From the NCBI GenBank assembly GCA_907164885.2, contig OU015490.1, forward strand, positions 214,255,385 to 214,319,384: a stretch of 64,000 nucleotides of DNA, read 5' to 3'. The notes below the pieces were generated by a model, which saw nothing but the letters and a program-made list of their open reading frames with translations, had not been told where the DNA came from and did not search any database. A program made the translations under genes and the position numbers. Within the stretch, counting starts at the first letter, position 1, and each line of letters begins with the position of its first letter. Positions 14,000 to 26,569 of this stretch are shown one piece after another. The stretch is from Dolomedes plantarius. Lineage: Eukaryota; Arthropoda; Arachnida; Araneae; Dolomedidae.

Positions 14000-14640
14000 A
14001 AGCCGCATCGTAAACTAAAAAATTTCGTATACTCCAATTTCATGGGGACGATGACTTGAATCTGGAAAAGAAAAAGAAAAAAACATTTTGATTTATACAT
14101 GGAAACCAGAATTCCTCGCACACGAAACCGGATAACTCTTCAAAAAATTTTCCGAGACTGCTCTGAAAGAAATCGGACCGCAATGCAGCTGACAATTAAA
14201 AATTATCCTATTCCAGAAATTCTTAAAAAAAACTCTGTTAGATATGATGGACGACCAATTACGTGTAATTTTTGACAAGACTGAATTTAATTCCATTTTC
14301 ATCATAAACTTTCATCTAGTCTCTGGGACTGTTCCTGGTGAAATTAACTTTCCAACAACAGTATTAAATATCCCAGAACAATATCGGGACATAAAACCAA
14401 AGCAAAAAAGAGTCTGGAACATAATAGAGATGTAAATATGAATAGCTCCAAGGACTGTAAGACGGTTACGCGTGAAAATAAGAAAAACGTACTGAAGATT
14501 TCGGTTTCTAAAAAATGTGAATAGTGATTTCAGAAAAAGTGAATAAATAAAAAAAAATTATAAAGTGAGTAAAGACATAGGGGTAAGTTAAAACTTTTAA
14601 ATTGAGTTTGGAAGGAGAAATGTTTTTGAGTAATAATTTA

Positions 14641-15367
14641 AGGTGACTGCCTACGTTCGGATCCAATTTTTTTAAAAAAATGTTTTTTAATGATTTTTTG
14701 GTCTTTTATGGTAAAATAGCATTTAAAAATAAAAAATAAAAAAACATTGCCTGTAAATACCATACTTTTTTATAAATTGGTCAATTTGAACTAATTTTTA
14801 ATGAAATTTAGATAAAACGCCTATCACTCTGCACAAAATTCTAATGCTACTAATTTAATTTCCTTCTCACAGATGATACATATAAAAGTTATCTTAAAAA
14901 TGACCCTCAATCTAAGAGAAATTTTAAAATGCGAAAATAATACAGAAAACTTTATGTTCCAATATGAATTCCCCAATTCGTCATTCCTTTCCTTATAAAA
15001 ACAGCCCGAAACAAAAAACTATTTATTATGCATCAATTTTTGTGCGTCATATCATTAACAATAGCATCTTAAACATTTCCAGAAAATTTTATAAAATTAT
15101 ATGCATTATTATGTGAGATATCATGATAACGGTAGAGATTTGTGCTAAAAAACATAATACTGAGAAAAATGCATTTAAAGTTTTGAGTCACTTCAATTTT
15201 GTAATAGACGATGCTTTTAAAAATAGCGATAACTCTGCTTCTAATTAATGTAGAATGAAAATAAAAATGGTTTTGAAAAGAGAAAAGATTGAATTACACG
15301 ATTCTTGCAAAAAATAAAATTGACCAAAATAGTCAAAAAATGGCATTTTCAACGTAGGCAGCCACCT
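14641..15367. mobile_element. TA-flanked MITE (Tc1/mariner type)
   Basis: Inverted ends AGGTGACTGCCTACGTT at 14641 and the complement of AGGTGGCTGCCTACGTT at 15367, with TA on each side (14639-14640, 15368-15369). The 727-bp interior is AT-rich and non-coding. The TA duplication suggests mobilisation by a Tc1/mariner enzyme. It lies inside the decayed LTR element and is therefore younger than it. Confidence 0.75.
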
Positions 15368-16087
15368 TAATAAAATATATTTTGAGTGTTTTTAATGAAG
15401 TGATAAAAATTAAATTGATATATCTGATTTTTTTAAAAATAAGGCATGGAAATTATAGTAGTAGTTTCTTGTCATTGATATAAGTGAGGGATTTTGATAT
15501 GTTTTAATTGTGGTAATTGTAGGATTGAATAAGTAATATTAAAGAAAATGTGAGCAAGTAAACATATTTTAACAATTATGTGAAGGATTTATAAGTTTTG
15601 AACAAGCATGAGCAGTTTTACATGCTTCCTCCAATTCCCATATTGGTGAGAGTTTTTAGTTAGCAAAAGAAAGATGATGAAAGGCGCATAAACAAAAAAT
15701 TTGAGAAATAAACTGTTTTGAGTAGTGTAAATAATTTTGACAGTTGATTCCATACATTTAAATTCTAATTAACTATTTTTTTATATATCTTAATGACTTC
15801 ATTTGTGTAAATATTAATTTCGTTCAGTGATTTTAAATTTTTTCTGCTACTATTGATTTTTATGTGTGTTATGAGATTTTAAAGTGCAATTAATAATTGA
15901 GAAAGATGTTAAAATATAGATTGGTTAGATATTAGTGATTGGTTAGATATGTAGGTCATGTTGTTATATGTACAAGTGACAAATAATATTTAGTGTCAAT
16001 TCTAGTGCTTTAATGTTAACATTGTCATTCTGAATTTCTGTCGTATATTTTTCGCAAAGCCTTATCAAAAAATGTTGAAAATTATTT

Positions 16088-16345
16088 AATAAACAGAGAT
16101 ATGATAGACATTTTGTACAGTCAAACTTCAAAATTGGTGACTTAGTGATGTACGAAGGATTTAAATACCCAAATTCAAGAAAATTAGATCCACCTTATTC
16201 AGGCCCTTATACAATTTTAAACCAGCTTTCTAGTGTTAATTTCGAAATTGATAAATCAAACTAATACACTGGGAAAAAGAGTGAAATTGTGCACTCAACC
16301 AGATTAAGGCATTTTCATCCACATAAAGAGTTTAAATTAAAATGA
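16088..16345 (+). pseudogene. gypsy integrase C-terminal fragment
   Basis: An 86-codon frame reads NKQRYDRHF, FKIGDLVMYEGFKYP, PPYSGPYTIL and KSEIVHSTRLRHFHP, and ends at TGA 16343-16345. It aligns directly with the C-terminus of the minus-strand gypsy integrase. It has one in-frame TAA at 16262-16264. The catalytic core is not found upstream, so this is a relic of a large internal deletion. Confidence 0.85.
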
Positions 16346-16369
16346 TTTTGTTTCATGCACAATTTTCTT

Positions 16370-16388
16370 GGGGTGGGGGGGGGAAATT
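16370..16388 (+). promoter_or_regulatory. polypurine tract candidate
   Basis: GGGGTGGGGGGGGG followed by AAAT, 25 bp after the integrase stop, where plus-strand priming would start. The 3' LTR would be expected to begin here. Confidence 0.55.
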
Positions 16389-16389
16389 A

Positions 16390-18180
16390 AGAGAAGATTT
16401 TGGTATGAATTACAAGTGAAAAATTGAAATTATAAAATTATGAATGTTAATGAGGAAAACAAATAATAAAACTGGAATTGATGATATTGTGAAATTAAGC
16501 TAGAATATGACTTGTATTGAATTTATTGGATTTTAACAATTGTGTCTTTTGAAATGAAATTTCGTAACTAATGAAAGAACTTTGGCTAAACATAATTTTT
16601 GGATTATTTTGAAATGCTTTGTTACCATTTTTGCAATGTTTTCTTTGTATAATGTGCTGAACTGTGTTTACATTTTCCCGAATATGACCAAACTTCCTAT
16701 CTCAGAGATTCATTACTTAATTAATTTTACATGTTGGGTGCCTAACACCCTTTTGACTCCACTTAGGTGGTTAAACTTTGTTGTCTTAAATTAAATTTAA
16801 TAAAATACTAAAAAAAACTATCTTGGTTAAACTTTCTACTAGATAACTATTGTATGTGATGTTTTGGATCTTCTGAGCCAAAAACCGAATGTGACGCCCC
16901 TACTTCTTTCATCTTTCAGTGAATTTCCTCTTTCTCGAATACTCTATCCTATCACCACCTCTACCCGCGCGTTGGAAGTCATCCCAACCTCATTGTATCC
17001 TTCTAAATAAATTGTACTTCACATAATCAGACACAATGTGCTGAAAAATATTACTTAAACGAAATGACTAAAGACAGACCATGGTTTGACCGCTCCTTTT
17101 GCCCTCCCAATTCTTATTTAATACTTCCTCAGGCAGGACAAGAGCCCACATTTCCTGTTTCTCCATCTCAGTTCTTGACAAAGTGTTGTTTTGGCAGTCA
17201 TGTCCTGTAGGAGAATTACGGTTGTCCACTGTACGGCCACAAACACTAAACGCAAACAACTACACACCCCCTTCAATCCTTAGTAGTAAATATATTGAGA
17301 ATTTGAACCTAGGGCAGTGTGGGGAACACACATTCCAAAACACGAACACTCTACACATATTTTTCTAAAGCCATTGTTGTGGTTAAGACTGTGGGAAAAT
17401 TTTGAACCTGCACTCCTCTGACCCAACTATGCACAGCTAATCAGAAAGTATAATGCGTTTTAACATAGTGAATCTGTCATTGTGAATTTTATAATTAAAA
17501 GTGCCAATTATATGTATGTTTTGATAAGGGTGAATTCATTTATAGAAAAATTGTAAAACAATTGTGAAATTTGTGTGTGTATCATAACTCGAGTAATTAA
17601 AAGCGCTTTTTTCTTGTAACCTAGGTTAAAATGAAATAATGTTATGTAATGAAACAATGCTGAAAATTAAGTAGATGAGAAAAATTATCCCATGGGAAGT
17701 TGAATTTATAAATTAAAAGAATCTATAGAAGTTGAATCCATGGGTTGATTTTGTAAAGTGATTTTGTAATATAATAAGTTGATAAAATAAGTATTTTTAT
17801 TAATATGTGATGTCTCTCAGTTTTACTGAGGCCACACATGACAGTAGACCATAGGTATTCTCATCATTAAGTTGTTTTCATTCATGTATACTTCATATTT
17901 CCATTCTGATTTTATGTAAATAAATTAAATACATCTGTAACTGTTTTAAACTGGAACTGTTTAAGACTGCGAGAGTGAGTGGATAGATTGTAGGACTGTC
18001 AAATTATTCTCCACTCTGGATCAGAGTAAGCATCTGGTAAGGTAGAGACTTATTTATAACTCTAATAACCTTCCAAGTGCCCAGTGAAAATTGTGAATAA
18101 TATTTTATAGTGTTTATGTGATATATTTTTGTATGTTAAGTAAGATTTTTCAGATAATATCTCTATGTTTCCTATTATTT
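16390..18180 (+). other. AT-rich stretch after the polypurine tract
   Basis: No coding sequence recognised. It is either the 5' part of a long 3' LTR or unrelated sequence inserted before the repeat at 18348. Confidence 0.35.
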
Positions 18181-18347
18181 CTACTAACCAATGATTACAT
18201 AGATTTTTTTTTCAAGACTATTTCGATGTAAAACTGTTATGAATATGCACTGTATTTGTAGAAAACCACTGCTCCAGGTCATCCTGAATAGATAGAATAG
18301 TAATGTATTGGTTTCAGAGGAAAAAGTTAGGAATAATGCTATTGGTG

Positions 18348-18664
18348 CAGACGACCAAGGTTGGGGTCTGCACATGCGCCGTGCAGTAGGATCACGGGGG
18401 GGGGGGGGGAATAAGTTTTTGGCGGTAGATTGGATGCGATTTTCGTTGAGAGCGGTAGCTCGCAGCATTCGTGCCGGATAGATTAGAAAATGGCGAAGCG
18501 CGGAAATCAACCTGGAGAGTGGTCAACTTATGAAGTTTAATAAATATGGAATTATTACGAATTGGACTACTTCCTTCAAGGTCTCGCCACTCGCCCAGTT
18601 ATTTAATGTACGTATTGACTGCATAACATCGAATTAAACACAGGAGAAAAACACGCTTCGTGTC
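18348..18664 (+). repeat. right terminal direct repeat (LTR part)
   Basis: Second copy of the 13688 repeat, with a run of about 14 G in place of a shorter purine stretch. It ends TTCGTGTCA directly before a (TA)n tract. Confidence 0.8.
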
Positions 18665-18665
18665 A

Positions 18666-18667
<2 letters not shown>

Positions 18668-18705
<38 letters not shown>
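18668..18705. repeat. (TA)n tract
   Basis: Pure TA between the LTR end and the mariner-like TIR. Confidence 0.95.
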
Positions 18706-18707
<2 letters not shown>

Positions 18708-19629
18708 GGGTGGCCATAATTAAACTGACAGTGCTCACAGTGTTCTGTAGCGCGATCTATTTGCGAGAATGACGCCACATTTTGTAGGAAGATTAAACAA
18801 GACGGGGGACGAAGGTTTCCGCGAAAAAATAAATTAGTTCCAAAAGTCACCGCTAGGGGAATATTTGGCGCTGTGTAATAGAAAATAGAGTGTTAACAAA
18901 TGCAAATCAATACGGAAATTACCTTTTATTACTCAACTGCTTCGATTGTATCCTGTGGTACAGGTTTTCGTCCTCTGCCTGACTGAACCTTCAGAGAACC
19001 TGTTTTCTCAAACGTCGCAACCATTGCTTTTAGCCCATTAACTGACACAGGACCGTTACCTTTACGCTTTTTTTTGTGCTTTCTAAAAGCACGAAGAGCG
19101 GCTGACGCGTTGCACTGGTTGAGGTAAAAGAATTTTACCAGTAACGCACGCTCGACTAAAGAAGGAGACATTGCACATAAACTTTCAATCCGATAGATTC
19201 GAAACGTAACACATTGCCTTTTAAAACCCAAGCAGCTGGCACTGTGCCAATGGATGTAACGTGAAATTTGAATAAAGAACTTCTTCTGCTCAGCGTACGT
19301 GCTATTGCAGATCACGAGACTTTATCGGTGTTTATGTAGATTTTACGCTTTTTTAAAATTGTTGCCATATTGCACTTGAACTAAATAAGAAAATGTGCAT
19401 AATAAAAGGTAATTTTATTCCGTATTAATTTGCATTTGGTAACACTCTATTTTCTATTACACAGCGCCAAATATTCCCCTAGCGGTGACTTTTGGAACTA
19501 ATTTATTTTTTCGCGGAATCCTTCGTCCCCCGTCTTGATTAATATTCCTACAAAATGTGGCGTCATTCTCGCAAATAGATCGCGCTACAGAACACTGTGA
19601 GCACTGTCAGTTTAATTATGGCCACCCGG
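18706..19629 (-). mobile_element. DUF4817 mariner-like element, deletion derivative A
   Basis: Long inverted repeats of about 220-240 bp begin CCGGGTGGCCATAATTAAAC on each end, bordered by TA (18704-18705, 19630-19631). The 924-bp copy keeps only the N-terminal part of the transposase on the minus strand. The same family recurs at 28281-29733. Confidence 0.88.
18929..19171 (-). pseudogene. transposase N-terminal HTH fragment (DUF4817 type)
   Basis: The chosen start is the Met of MSPSLVERALLVKFFYLNQ (19171). It continues through ALRAFRKHKKKR, a 'GP-S--GLKAMV--FE-TGSL' helix-turn-helix and GRGRKPVPQDTIEAV, then stops where the right inverted repeat begins. This DNA-binding region is intact and unbroken, but the catalytic DDE/D domain is absent. 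At most it could bind the TIRs as a short repressor-like product; that is speculation. Confidence 0.8.
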
Positions 19630-19655
19630 TATATATATATATATACATATATTTG

Positions 19656-20637
19656 ATCTGAAATATTGTTACGGTATCATTTCAATGTTAAATTGCGTAT
19701 ACTAGGATGCTTATAAATATGTTTAAATCTTCGATAACAACTTTTCAAAAATTCTGAAACATATTACCCTGAAAGCTAGACTTATTGCAATAATAATTAG
19801 TCTCATTCAACAGATGTATAATTCTTCGTAAATCCATACGTGTTCAATGTGTTTGTGTCGACACGAATCCATTTTACAAAGAATGTTCAACACTTTTGAG
19901 ATTAGGAACTCGGAAAACATAATTTTCACTATGTGAAATTCAAAGACTGTTCACTGAAATCACTACAAAAGAACTTGAATAATGAATATTCAACTCCTTT
20001 GTACCCTCACATCTATTTTTAAGTCTATGACTTGTCTGCCACTATTAAAGGATTTGTGTTGCGAGATAATAGTTAAAAGACTTGCTACCTATCATATTTA
20101 TTAGCTGACAACAAGAAGCTCAAAAGAGATTAAAAATGAATTTGAATAAATTTAAATGCTATAATACACTTCAGTATGCTTATGCAAAATACTTTTAAAC
20201 ATTTTAAGTCAATTCACGAATGAACTACAGACGGGAATCATTTGCGGCTCTACAAATTTTGAGGAAGTTTCGCGTAGGTATCTCATGAAATTCATAATCC
20301 ACAAACCATTGTAACGACAGTAAGTCATAATAAAAAAGTATTAATATTCAACCGAATAATTTCTAAGATATATCTTAGAAACAGATGACACATTTTGGAC
20401 AGAATGATAATGCATAGATGTTAATATCACTGAAAATGTTTAACGTTACTATCTTAACACTACTAAAACAGGTTTATTTTATGGTTCAACATATTACAAA
20501 TTGTGTAAAATAGTATTACAGTGGTAAAGATACTGCAGAAAAGGGAATGATATGATCTATAAAATTAAAAATAAATCCATTGAGTTGTATTTATGGCAAA
20601 ATAATCTATTTTATAAGGTAAAATTAAGGATATAGGC
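19656..20637. other. AT-rich intergenic sequence, nothing recognised
   Basis: No ORF or repeat recognised on either strand. Confidence 0.5.
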
Positions 20638-22543
20638 CAGTAGTTCCTAACGGATGGTCCGAGAGAATACAAGAAGTGGTTCCAAGGGTCAGCAGTAATT
20701 TAAAAAAATGGATTAGTCTTTTCAAAACGACCGCGATTTTAAATATTTTGTTAAAACTGGAAGCAAAATAAAATAAAAATGGCGATTTCAATTTTTTTTT
20801 TCAAATTCTAAAAATTAATGCATTTCTTCCACCTTCTGACGTTTTGATTAAGAAAAATTCCTTGCTATCCTTAAAAATTGTTAATATATTTTCTGTGATG
20901 CGAACCTACAACGTCACTGCCCTTTCGCAGTATTACAGTATTTTTACAGCTACTAAGGAAAATGCAAACTGAAAAATCTCGCCAATTTTTAGTTTTTCGT
21001 AGACTTTTATGTTTGCTATTAAGTTGTCTTTTGCCTTAAATTTGTTTTGGTAAGTAAGTTTATTTGCAACTTATTTCTAAGGTTATATATAACAAATTGT
21101 TTGTTTATGCGGCATGATAGTTTGTTTATTCTTTTATGTTTGCTATTAAGTTGCCTTTTGCCTTAAATTTGCTATTATTAAACTCACGGCGCAACAGTCC
21201 GATGTGGACCAGGGCCGGCGGTACCCATCTCCACTTTCGTAACCGTGAGCTTGAGGTGCCATACAGCATATGTCTCAGTCAGGTGGTCAACCTGACATGG
21301 GACCCCCAGAGTTTAGTTCCCAAGCATGCTTGGTCCTCATTTTATAGACCCACTGAAGGGATGAAAGGCTGAGTCGACCTTGCCCAGTCACAGGGTTAAA
21401 CCCTCGACCTGTGGGATGGCAGCTTGACGCTTTTAACCACTACGCCACCGGGCTTCTGATTTGCTATTGGTAGTAAGTTTATTTGTAACTAGTTAAAAAA
21501 ATACATCAATAAAAGAAAAACGAGTAATGATGACAAAAGAAAAAGGATGAACCACGGATCATATTTATTTGCTAAGTATATAAAGAAAATGGCTTAATGC
21601 GAAATGACGAATTCAGGCTGAACTTTTTGTTACAGGCATAGCAGGACCGGGAATGTGTCTTTAGTCCCCACGCTAACAGAATCTTCTCGAACTCCTGTTC
21701 ATCTTAGGCATCCTCTCTGTTACCCTCCCTGTCAAACCGTCCGGGGAAGAAGTCCCTTACAGGGGACTGATGAGTTTTGCATCTGACCGAAAGTCCGCCA
21801 AATCTGGCGAAGAGCGCTCGCCAAGCGGCGAGAAAATCTGTGAACAACAAAGACAAGGGAGAACGTGTGTGTGTCTGGGAAGACAAAAAAAACAGCCAAA
21901 CTGCTAGCGTGATATACCAACCCTTTCTCCCTCGCATCGGACAAATTTTGCTGATAACGAAGGGGTTCTTAGCTCTAAAAAATAGGTTTTCGTTGAGTAA
22001 AATGCCACAGTCAAGGGGTAGTATCCACGTTTATGTGGTACGCGCAGCTCTTAGGGGGAAAATCCCATAGGAAAAAGATAGTTTTAAAGGTCGGTACTAA
22101 ACGTTACGTGTAGAAATCTTTTTGTAAAGCTATTTTTCACACACAGTTTGTTTATTCAAAATGTAAGTTTGTTCATTCTTTTATGTTTGCTCTTAAGTTG
22201 TCCTTTTCCTTAAATATGTTATTGTTAGTCAGTTTATTTGTAACTTTTCTCTATAGTTATTTGTCAAAAATAGTTTGTTTATTCAGAAAAATAGTTTATT
22301 TACACAGAAAAATAGTTTGTTTATTCTTTTATATTTACTATTAAGTTTTACCTTAAGTTTGTTATTGTTAGTAAGTTTATTTGTAACTTTTTTGTAAAGT
22401 TATTTATCACAAATAGTTTGTTTATTAAGTATATAATGCCCATTTTTGTCTCTAAAAGGATTGGTCGGGAGTTGGTCCACGACTATTGTTTTATTTTTGT
22501 TTTTGTCAAGTGGTCCCTATCAACAAAAGGTCAGGAATCACTG
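20638..22543. mobile_element. hAT-like non-autonomous repeat with internal tandem units
   Basis: The left end CAGTAGTTCCTAACGGATGG and the complement of the right end CAGTGATTCCTGACCTTTTG are imperfect inverted repeats of hAT style (CAGTGGTTCCCAACC-like). A convincing 8-bp TSD is not visible. Inside are four diverged copies of a ~120-150-bp unit (starting near 21003, 21118, 22148 and 22309) with the core TTTATGTTTGCTATTAAGTT. A 0.6-kb GC-richer stretch (21540-22100) holds overlapping short ORFs that I do not recognise. Confidence 0.45.
21177..21458 (-). mobile_element. tRNA-derived SINE with 10-bp TSD
   Basis: The minus-strand head near 21455 reads GCCCGGTGGCGTAGTGGTTA. It has an A box TGGCGTAGTGG (21437-21447) and a weaker B box around 21393-21408. 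Perfect flanking duplications ATTTGCTATT (21167-21176 and 21459-21468) frame a 282-bp body. Retroposition into the tandem unit is therefore clear. No homology to a particular SINE family can be named. Confidence 0.8.
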
Positions 22544-24384
22544 TTCAATACCAAGGATTAAGAAATATGGTTGTTCAAAATATATTTAGATATCAAGAAA
22601 ATATATAAGTAAAATTTCACCTTACTAACCTCAGGGATGTTATTTCTTAAAAAACTGAAGCTATGTAAGTTAGATTCCTAACTTTTCAACTTCCATAAAC
22701 TTATTGAAATGTGGAACTCTCCAGAAATAGACATTCTTATCCCTGCAAAATAAAAAATAAGTCTTCAAATTCTCCCAAAATATGAATAAAGAGGAGCATA
22801 CAGGATTAACGTCGTCTACAAAATCGAGTAACAAATAATAATAATAATTACTTTATCAGTGTTTAGTCTTCATAAAAGACTTACTATTTTTATTTTTATT
22901 TTTAAATAATTCATTATAATAATTGTTTCATTTTATTCATCATATTCTTTGTAATTTGTATTCTATTTGTGTTTCTGGTCAATAGATGACGTCACTATGT
23001 AACTTTTTTTTTACTTCAAGCTGACATGTTTTTCTATTCTGTTGTTGTAATTTTTTCGATTCTGAGTCATGGCAAGAAAATGGCTAAGAAATGTTAACCA
23101 GTTGTGGTGTATATTCTTATCTAAGCAATGTCATGTAAGAATTCAAAAATCGGTATGTTGGATGCGATTCCGTTTATTCTTTTAACGTTAAAGATTCTAG
23201 GCAGATTATTGTTCAAGCTGTTGGAATTTTAAACACAATTATACATTTTGTAAAACCTAATTCCGAAGGTTATTCAGTCTGTCATGAATTCAACAGTTAT
23301 GTGTTAAACTGAAGTCAATTATTAAATGCATTTTAAGGATACATGCAAGGAACTAAATATTTTAGTGTTGACTTATTAATCAAGTACTATTCGGATGATG
23401 TTAAAATTAACCCATTCCAGTATTACATTTATTAAAAGAAATAGGAAGATTGATTAGTTGCACTTATACAAGAACATTAAATATTTTTGTTAATGGTTTC
23501 TTATACAGTCCACTAAGATATAAAATTTTTCTAATAAAATAAATTACCCCACAATCAGTAAATTTCTTGAGCTTTAATTCTTATAACTTTATTACGTGGT
23601 AAAAATAAGTTAATTTTTCAAGGAATAATATACAAACACTTTTATTCTCAGCCTATTCAAGGAAAATCTATCACAGAAATAGTGGTACCTATTCTGTACG
23701 TTTTCTTATACGTTTGGCCATTGGGCTATAAAGAATTGTTAAAGGTCGACGTTTGATTAATAGCCGAAAAAGAAAATGTTCTATGGACAGTGCAGCATAA
23801 CGGCTGCTTTGTCGCCAGCTGTTGCCTTCAAACGTCAAACGAGATTGTATCTTCCGAGAGTTATGACACAAAAAGTTCACAACTAAATATTGGTGACAGA
23901 CGAGGAGAAAGAAAACTTATATCGCGGAGTCCAAAAAAATAGAGTAAATTCGAAACAATTTTATAAAGGAAATAGAGAAATGCTAACTTTCATGGAAAAA
24001 AAATGGGAGGGAAATGTTACCTGCATTATATGAAATATGCTATCATTTATCAAATACTATATAAATAGTTGCATTAAACTTCTAGTGACGGTAGAATTTA
24101 TTTTAGCTTACTTTCTGAGACATAAATATAGTACTGGAACTGTATGTTTATATGTTTTCTGACAATAGAAATAAAATATTGAGATCTCCCGTTACAAAAG
24201 CAGTAACTAATGTACATAGAGTCCCGTTCTGTTTATTGTAATGAATTGATTTTCCAAGCTTAAGTATTAACGATTACTTCAGATCCATACAGAACGCCAT
24301 AATTATATTGAAATATCAAAGCAAGTGGCTTAGTATAAAAAGTACAGTTTGCAAAAACTGTACGTTATAGTACAATGACAAATT
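22544..24384. other. AT-rich intergenic sequence, nothing recognised
   Basis: Only short uninformative ORFs. TTACTTTCTGAGNCA recurs at 24110, 24906 and 25954, which may mark the ends of an unknown repeat. Confidence 0.45.
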
Positions 24385-24865
24385 ATTTTTATATTATTTA
24401 TTTATTTATTTTTGTCTAATTCGGAGAAACTTTTTCGTGACACATTCGCTTTTCGCTATTTACAGTGATTTTACTGGCTTCTTTATTATGGAAGCACCAT
24501 ATAGGCGAGCCAGAATTATTGCCTATGAGGGGACGGCACGGAAACTACCAAGCCTTATACAAGGACTAATGGTAGAGCAAGGAATTTTTTTTTCAAATTT
24601 GCCAATAAAATCATTGAATACTCGTACAATGTCTAATTATTTTTATATTATTTATTTATTTATTTATTTTTGTCGAATACGGAGAAACTTTTTCGTGAGA
24701 CATTTACCTTTCGTTATTTACACTGATTTTACTGGCTTCTTTATTATGGGAGCACCATATAGGTGAGCCAGAATTGTTACCTATGAGGGGATGACATGGA
24801 AACTACCAAGTCTTATACAAGGACTAATGGTAGAGCAGGGAATTTTTTTTTTCAAATTTGCCATT
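24385..24865. repeat. tandem duplication, unit about 245 bp
   Basis: Two diverged direct copies, each running from a TTTATTTATTTTTGTC run through CGGAGAAACTTTTTCGTGA and TACTGGCTTCTTTATTATGG to a T-rich run before AAATTTGCCA. The apparent 109-codon ORF merely spans the duplication. Confidence 0.8.
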
Positions 24866-25148
24866 TAAATCATTGAATTCAAATGATACTTTATAAATAA
24901 TAGTTTACTTTCTGAGCCAAACTACGAAGGGCAGTCTGATTCCTTAGCAGGCACTGGAGTTTCAAAAGCGAGGAATTTCATATGTCTGCAGATCATGGCG
25001 AGAGTAACTATTATTCTCTTAGTGGAGTTGTTTCGTGTATGGGAGTTGTAGATTGCACTGTGTTCGCCCCCCACACACACACCTACACATTATTCCGGCT
25101 TGTTAGTGGACTTGTGCAGGCTAAGAGGGTCATGGCTGTCGTGGGGGA

Positions 25149-25775
25149 GACATGCTAAATGTTTGGAAAGCAGACGAATCAATTAAGTCAAACAAACGGG
25201 ATCAAAAACGGAAGAATGATATGGCGCCAGGCGTTACAAGAAACCCCAAGGAGGGGAAGGGATTGAAAAGAGAAGTTAAAAAAGACAGGGCAACGACAGG
25301 AATAATATGATAAAAAGAGTGATTGTGCTCGAAGATAAAACGGCCCCACACATATGAGATTTTTGGGAAAACAAAATTCCTTGAAGAGCATGGGATAGTC
25401 GAAGGATAAATTATTTTAATGAGAAACGCCCCTCACTCGGAATGGTCATTAAAGAAGATTTAGGGGGGTTAGAATTTGCGAATGGAAATTGAAGTGAGAG
25501 AAATAATATAACATGATTGACCAATGAAATGAAAAGGGAGGAACGGCGAAATTAAATAATAACAGAGAAGAAGATGAAAAAACAGAGAGAGAGAGAGTAT
25601 CTGTTAGATTGCGCTCAGACTCAGTACACCGCTATGAGATAAGCAGAAAATGTAATAGAGAGAAATTTTGAGAGACTCTCTCAAACGCCTGGCGCCATCT
25701 CATTCTTCCGTTTTTCATCCCGTTTGTTCGACTTAATTGGCTCGTCTGCTTTCCAAACTTTTAGCATGTCGCCCC
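25149..25775. repeat. inverted repeat, ~90-bp arms around a purine-rich core
   Basis: 25149-25237 (ACATGCTAAATGTTTGGAAA ...) is the near-complement of 25682-25775 (ending in GACATGCTAAAAGTTTGGAAA read backward). Shared motifs include GGCGCCAGGCGTT and GGAAGAATGA. The ~445-bp core is purine-rich with no ORF recognised. It could be a foldback or MITE, but no TSD was assigned. Confidence 0.65.
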
Positions 25776-26569
25776 AAAGACAATTGGTTGATGACCTAGC
25801 CTTAATTTCTATGGAGTAAGCACTAACGGGTTAAAAATAGCCTTAATTAATAACTGTATCATAGGAACTCTTGTGTGTGCGGGTCTACACCCAGCTACAC
25901 CATGCGTTTTCAGCCAATCCGCCTGCCTTTGGGTGGGATAGAAAAAAAAAGTGGATTACTTTCTGAGCCAAAAATGCAGTACTTGAGTTCTATGTCTCTA
26001 CGTTTCCTGACTATGAAAATAAATTATGACGTCGTGTGACGCACTTCCGTGAACCAGCAGGTGGCGCGACGGGTGCCGGATGGAATGAGTGAGAAGATGA
26101 TGGATGAAAAATAGTAGACGATGTGCGTGCAACAAAGATTGTAGCAAATATATACATGTTCTTTTTTTGTTTGTATTTTAGTGTAAAAATGTGTCGTTTT
26201 GTGAGTAAAGTCGTGTTTTTTTCAAGAGAAGAATGAGTGTCATTCTTCGACTAAACAATAACGACTAGTGCTGTTATTCTTCCTTTTACGAAGAGGTAAG
26301 GGATGATCTTCAAGATAGTAAGAGGTGATACATTACAAAAATATTAATAACAGTTAAAAAATAGACCATTAATATATGTACATAGGAGTCTCTTTTTGTT
26401 TAGATTTCTTGAAAAAATTAGACAAGGTAAAATATTAATTATCTCTTTAAGTCCATTCACAATGACAGAATTCTCTTGCAATATTAAATTTTGGGATCTA
26501 GGAAGAAACTTTGTTGGACATATAGTGCAAGCACTAACCATAATACTAGGAAAACAGTTTCATCCCTTA
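25776..26569. other. intergenic sequence, nothing recognised
   Basis: Mixed composition with some GC-richer stretches around 25860-25930 and 26030-26090. No family recognised. Confidence 0.4.

Larger units (their letters stand above)
13455..18664 (+). mobile_element. decayed plus-strand gypsy-related LTR element
   Basis: Direct repeats at 13688-13999 and 18348-18664 share about 310 bp. Between them lie an integrase C-terminal fragment (16088-16345), related to the gypsy element upstream, and a polypurine tract. It ends next to a (TA)n tract, as the intact element does. Sequence 5' of the shared 310 bp differs between the two repeats, and the polypurine tract is about 2 kb before the second one. 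The LTR limits are therefore unresolved, and most of gag-pol is missing or unrecognisable. Confidence 0.6.

Noticed and set aside
21720..21800. Hammerhead-ribozyme-like core CTGATGAG ... CGAAA next to a TCCC/GGGA hairpin
   Set aside because: Stem II between the two conserved boxes pairs poorly after the first base pair, and no stem III partner with an NUH cleavage site is present.
24437..24766. 109-codon ORF with repeated YTDFTGFFIM-like segments
   Set aside because: The apparent internal repeat is just the underlying DNA tandem duplication.
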